From positions 1-23,060 of the forward strand of contig JBIOJB010000047.1 of assembly GCA_044450465.1 (NCBI GenBank): 23,060 nt of DNA, in the 5' to 3' direction. Below, piece by piece: positions 20,804 to 23,060 of this stretch (position 1 is the first letter of the stretch; the number at the start of each line of letters is the position of its first letter). Source of the stretch: JBIOJB01 sp044450465 (GTDB taxonomy: Bacteria; Chloroflexota; Dormibacteria; Dormibacterales; Dormibacteraceae). The notes beneath the pieces are model-generated. The model searched no databases. It worked only from the letters and a program-made list of their open reading frames with translations, and was not told the DNA's origin. Both the position numbers and the translations under genes were made by a program.

Positions 20804-21718
20804 CTAGAGGCGCGGGGCGCCGGAAGCGAGCCGGGCCTCGATCTTGGCCGCCACCTGCGCCTGCACCTGGTCCGCTTGGACCAGCCGGCGAAGCGTTTCC
20901 AGCCAGCGGCTGTCCTTGCGCATAGCCTCGGCGACAAGGGCGGAACCCCCTATAACGTCGCCGGCCGCGGCCATCGTCACACCGAGCATGAATCGGAGCT
21001 CGACCATCTCGGGCGCGATCGAGACGGCTTCCCGAAGCTTCGCTATCGCGCCGCTCACGTCCCCGGCAAGCTCGAGGTCGTCGGCGTCGCCGGCGGTCAT
21101 GTACGCGCGCTTGATCCGGAGCAGGCGGCGCAGCTCGGGCAGCGGCTCGGGCGCGTCCTCAACACGCAGGTCGACGATGTTGTCGTCCCAGGGCCGACCG
21201 GTTCCGGTTGCGGCCACGACGATCATCGCCGCCGACTGCCGGCCGCGGATGTCGCCACCTTCAGCCTCGGCCGCCTCGAGAGCGGCCATCATGCGCTCGG
21301 CCAGCGGCGCGTCTGTCGCTGTATAGGCCTCGGCCATCGCGTCCCAGACGGTGGTGCGCTCCATGAGGTTGGCCTGGCAGCTGAAGCCGTCACCGATGGC
21401 GTGGCCGGCCGCCGGTATGCACTTGGCGCCGGTGTGCGCAGCCACGTTGCCGGCCGCGTCGACGATGGCGCACTGACGGACGTTGGCGTTCGGATCGCCC
21501 GCGGTGAGCGCCGCCAGCGCCTGCTCGGCGCTGTAGCCGCCCTGCAGCAGCTCGAGGCCGAGATGTCCGTAGCTGCGGTTGACGTGGGCCTGCGTCGCAA
21601 CGGCGCCGACTCCGGCCAGCGCCCAGGGGACTGCCGGACTCACCTGAAAGTAGTGCGATTGCACCGCGACACCGAACTCGCCGGTCCTCTTGTCACGCGC
21701 GACGATGGAGTAGGTCAT
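20804..21718 (-). CDS. DUF1028 family protein (Ntn-hydrolase-like fold)
   Basis: 304 residues. The N-terminal domain begins MTYSIVARDKRTGEFGVAVQ, then AVATQAHVNRSYG, GYSAEQALAALTAGDP and RQCAIVDAAG, the DUF1028 pattern related to Ntn-hydrolases. A C-terminal domain (residues about 220-304) is rich in Ala and charged residues and is tetratricopeptide-like (AGDVSGAIAKLREAVSIAPE, then a second helical unit), as in longer DUF1028 members. Function is unknown; some are predicted peptidoglycan- or peptide-directed hydrolases. No signal peptide. ATG 21718 lies 22 bp from the divergent F420-type gene. It heads a three-gene run with infA and the cyclase. Confidence 0.9.
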   Translation of the reverse strand: MTYSIVARDKRTGEFGVAVQSHYFQVSPAVPWALAGVGAVATQAHVNRSYGHLGLELLQGGYSAEQALAALTAGDPNANVRQCAIVDAAGNVAAHTGAKCIPAAGHAIGDGFSCQANLMERTTVWDAMAEAYTATDAPLAERMMAALEAAEAEGGDIRGRQSAAMIVVAATGTGRPWDDNIVDLRVEDAPEPLPELRRLLRIKRAYMTAGDADDLELAGDVSGAIAKLREAVSIAPEMVELRFMLGVTMAAAGDVIGGSALVAEAMRKDSRWLETLRRLVQADQVQAQVAAKIEARLASGAPRL

Positions 21719-21740
21719 GCGCTGGGTATCGTAAACCGCG
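21719..21740. promoter_or_regulatory. 22-bp divergent promoter core, both transcripts likely leaderless
   Basis: Only 22 bp separate the two start codons. TATCGT (21727-21732) on the plus strand and TACGAT (21733-21728) on the minus strand are overlapping -10-like boxes, each 9-10 nt from its ATG. Any -35 elements must lie in the opposite gene. Confidence 0.45.
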
Positions 21741-22202
21741 ATGGCTTACTACCGAAAACCCGACTGGTTCACCAAGCACGTCTTCAACCCGGCGGTCCAG
21801 CTCATGACGCGGGCGGGAATTAGCGTCTGGGGGTCGCGAATCCTGCGCGTGCGCGGGAGAAAGTCGGGCGAGTGGCACAGCCATCCAGTCAACCTGCTGA
21901 GCTTCGAGGGCAGGCAATACCTGGTGGCGCCGCGCGGCCTCACGCAGTGGGTGCGCAACATCCGGGCGGCCGGCGGCGGCGAGCTCGTCCTCGGCCGCAC
22001 GGCGCGACCCTTCAAGGCGGTCGAGATCCCGGACGAGGCCAAGTTGCGGATCCTGCGCGGCTACCTCAAGCGATGGGCGTTCGAGGTTGGGATGTTCTTC
22101 CAGGGTGTGGGAGCGGATTCATCAGATGAGGATCTGATGCGCATCGCACCCGACCACCCGGTCTTCCGGGTCGAGTTGTCCGAGGTCGGTCAGGGCTCGT
22201 AG
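21741..22202 (+). CDS. Deazaflavin (F420)-type nitroreductase-family protein
   Basis: 153 residues from ATG 21741. WFTKHVFNPAVQLMTRAGIS, then VRGRKSGEWHSHPVNLLSFEG (core strands with RKSG and the H-P-V-N segment), YLVAPRGLTQWVRNIRAAGGG and ELVLGRTARPFKAVEI follow the DDN/Rv3547-like split beta-barrel family. Members bind F420 or FMN and reduce quinones or nitro compounds; some only bind. The presence of this gene suggests F420 biosynthesis in the host, which is known from Actinomycetota, Chloroflexota and Dormibacterota. The C-terminus overlaps the acyltransferase stop by 13 bp (convergent). Cofactor choice is an inference. Confidence 0.88.
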   Translation: MAYYRKPDWFTKHVFNPAVQLMTRAGISVWGSRILRVRGRKSGEWHSHPVNLLSFEGRQYLVAPRGLTQWVRNIRAAGGGELVLGRTARPFKAVEIPDEAKLRILRGYLKRWAFEVGMFFQGVGADSSDEDLMRIAPDHPVFRVELSEVGQGS

Positions 22203-22831
22203 CGGAGGTCGCGCGGCCTGGCCGCACGCCAGCGTTCGCGCCATCCACCCTGAACGTCGGGCTGGCGGGGCTCGGAGGCGAGGCTGCGCACGGCCTTCTC
22301 CACCCGCGCTGTGAATTCACGCGAGCCTTCTTTTTGGGCCGGCGACATCGGCTTGCCGATTCGTACGCGGACCGGTCCGGGGAGCGGCAGCTTCTGGCCG
22401 CGCGGCATCACCTGGTATGCGCCTCTGATGTGAATCGGGACGACGGGAGTGCCGGTCTCGTTGGCGAGGTGGCCGACGCCCGGCTTGAACTCGCCGATGC
22501 GGCCGTCGACCGAGCGGCTGCCTTCCGGGAACAGGACGAGGTTCCAGCCTGACTTCAGGAGCTGGCTCGAGCTGTGCAGCTGGGCCTGCGCGCCACCTGT
22601 TCGCGAGAACGGGAAAGTGTTGAGGAAGAGGCTGACGATGTTGCCCAGCATCGGGCGCTTGAACCAGTAGTCGGCGGCGGCGGCCACCACAGTGCGCTCG
22701 CGAGCGCGGTCCGTCAGGGCATGGAGGATGAGCGACGTGTCAGCGTGACTCGAGTGGTTGGCGGCAAAGATGACGGGTCGCTCGAGCTCACGCACCCACT
22801 CGCGGCCCTCGACCTTGGGGTGGGCCATCAC
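22190..22831 (-). CDS. 1-acyl-sn-glycerol-3-phosphate acyltransferase-like protein (PlsC fold), downstream reading frame
   Basis: 213 residues from GTG 22831 (the next codon is ATG). Motif I is NHSSHAD (His26, Asp31), the catalytic His-x4-Asp; motif III is LFPEGSRSVDG, and VVPIHIRGAYQVM is motif IV. It transfers an acyl chain to lysophosphatidate or another lipid acceptor at the inner membrane. The N-terminus is abnormally short: the helical segment that normally leads into VEG is present in frame upstream (IQRGLLLPFTEV), but a TAG at 22867-22865 lies just before it. The start proposed here has GAGG directly against it and is weak. See the separate upstream fragment; the pair may be one broken gene. 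Confidence 0.75.
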   Translation of the reverse strand: MMAHPKVEGREWVRELERPVIFAANHSSHADTSLILHALTDRARERTVVAAAADYWFKRPMLGNIVSLFLNTFPFSRTGGAQAQLHSSSQLLKSGWNLVLFPEGSRSVDGRIGEFKPGVGHLANETGTPVVPIHIRGAYQVMPRGQKLPLPGPVRVRIGKPMSPAQKEGSREFTARVEKAVRSLASEPRQPDVQGGWRERWRAARPRDLRYEP

Positions 22832-22864
22832 CTCGGTGAAGGGCAGCAGAAGACCCCGCTGGAT

Positions 22865-23060
22865 CTAGTAACGCAGGGAGCGCACGGGTTCCTGCCGAGC
22901 CCAACCGAGGTCGCTCGCCGGCGCCGGCACCACGGCGCCGCGCTCGGGCCTGGTGTGTGGGCGCGGTCCGTCCCTGTGCCACTCACGGCTAACGCGCTTT
23001 ACGTCGCCTGCAGCGGTGCCGAGAATGTCGACGAGGCGCGTGAGCGGGCCGGGGCCGGAG
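22865..23060 (-). pseudogene. In-frame upstream part of the acyltransferase, closed by amber codon TAG
   Basis: The minus-strand frame of the acyltransferase is open from the window edge to the TAG at 22867-22865 (64 codons), with the same GC-rich third positions. It reads GDVKRVSREWHRDGPRP, then SDLGWARQEPVRSLRY, stop, IQRGLLLPFTEV and on into the PlsC domain. A tryptophan codon (TGG) at the stop would give RYWIQRG, a natural membrane-proximal helix. Possibilities: nonsense mutation, base-call error, or the end of a separate upstream gene (33 bp before GTG 22831). The first two fit best because no Shine-Dalgarno sequence sits in the gap. Confidence 0.5.

Noticed and set aside
22190..23060. 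TAG recoding (pyrrolysine) in the acyltransferase
   Set aside because: No pyl genes or insertion element are visible; a single TGG to TAG change or a base-call error is simpler.

Overview
The window is GC-rich (third codon positions mostly G or C), densely packed and mostly single-copy metabolic genes. A quinol:fumarate-reductase-type complex II, a deazaflavin (F420)-type nitroreductase-family protein, DUF1028, a CxxC zinc-ribbon protein, frequent GTG/TTG starts and several apparently leaderless genes suggest a soil-type member of the Actinomycetota/Chloroflexota/Dormibacterota sphere. No rRNA or other marker is present, so the phylum is an inference.

Layout. 1-1405: end of a tyrosine integrase gene and a P-loop kinase-like gene with less GC-rich codon use, lying against the 3' end of a tRNA-Pro(CGG) on the minus strand (1406-1482). 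This looks like one edge of an integrated element. 1503-3378 (minus): DedA membrane protein, hotdog thioesterase, lipoprotein. 3387-7076 (plus): a tightly coupled operon of histidine phosphatase, APH-fold kinase, acyl-CoA dehydrogenase with the ACAD10/11-type DGPDEVH active-site motif, and SAM methyltransferase. 7077-7311: a hairpin- and repeat-rich spacer. 7312-8052: divergent small membrane protein and VOC protein. 8077-12754 (minus): frdABCD followed by an MBL-fold/double-rhodanese fusion. 12822-14356 (plus): DinB-fold protein and a DAO-type flavoprotein. 14389-16956 (minus): O-methyltransferase, M19 dipeptidase and a degenerate PfkB-like protein, divergent from a MarR regulator plus 14-TM MFS exporter (17015-19167). 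19333-19617: zinc-ribbon protein. 19706-21718 (minus): DUF1028, an N-terminally extended IF-1 and a metal-dependent cyclase, the last two overlapping. 21741-22202 (plus): F420-type protein. 22190-23060 (minus): a PlsC-like acyltransferase whose upstream reading frame is cut by an in-frame TAG.

How genes work together. The kinase plus acyl-CoA dehydrogenase pair matches the unfused bacterial form of ACAD10/11, in which 4-hydroxyacyl-CoA is phosphorylated and the phosphate then eliminated. This is the strongest pathway-level hypothesis here. frdABCD forms a complete four-subunit membrane complex, and the downstream persulfide-dioxygenase-like fusion may tie sulfide/persulfide handling to the quinone pool. 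The MarR-MFS pair has a 20-bp palindrome across its start region that fits autoregulation. I see no CRISPR array, rRNA, IS element or phage structural gene. No wholly new system is proven; the best candidates are the 3387-7076 operon, the extended IF-1 operon, and the repeat-hairpin spacer after 7076.
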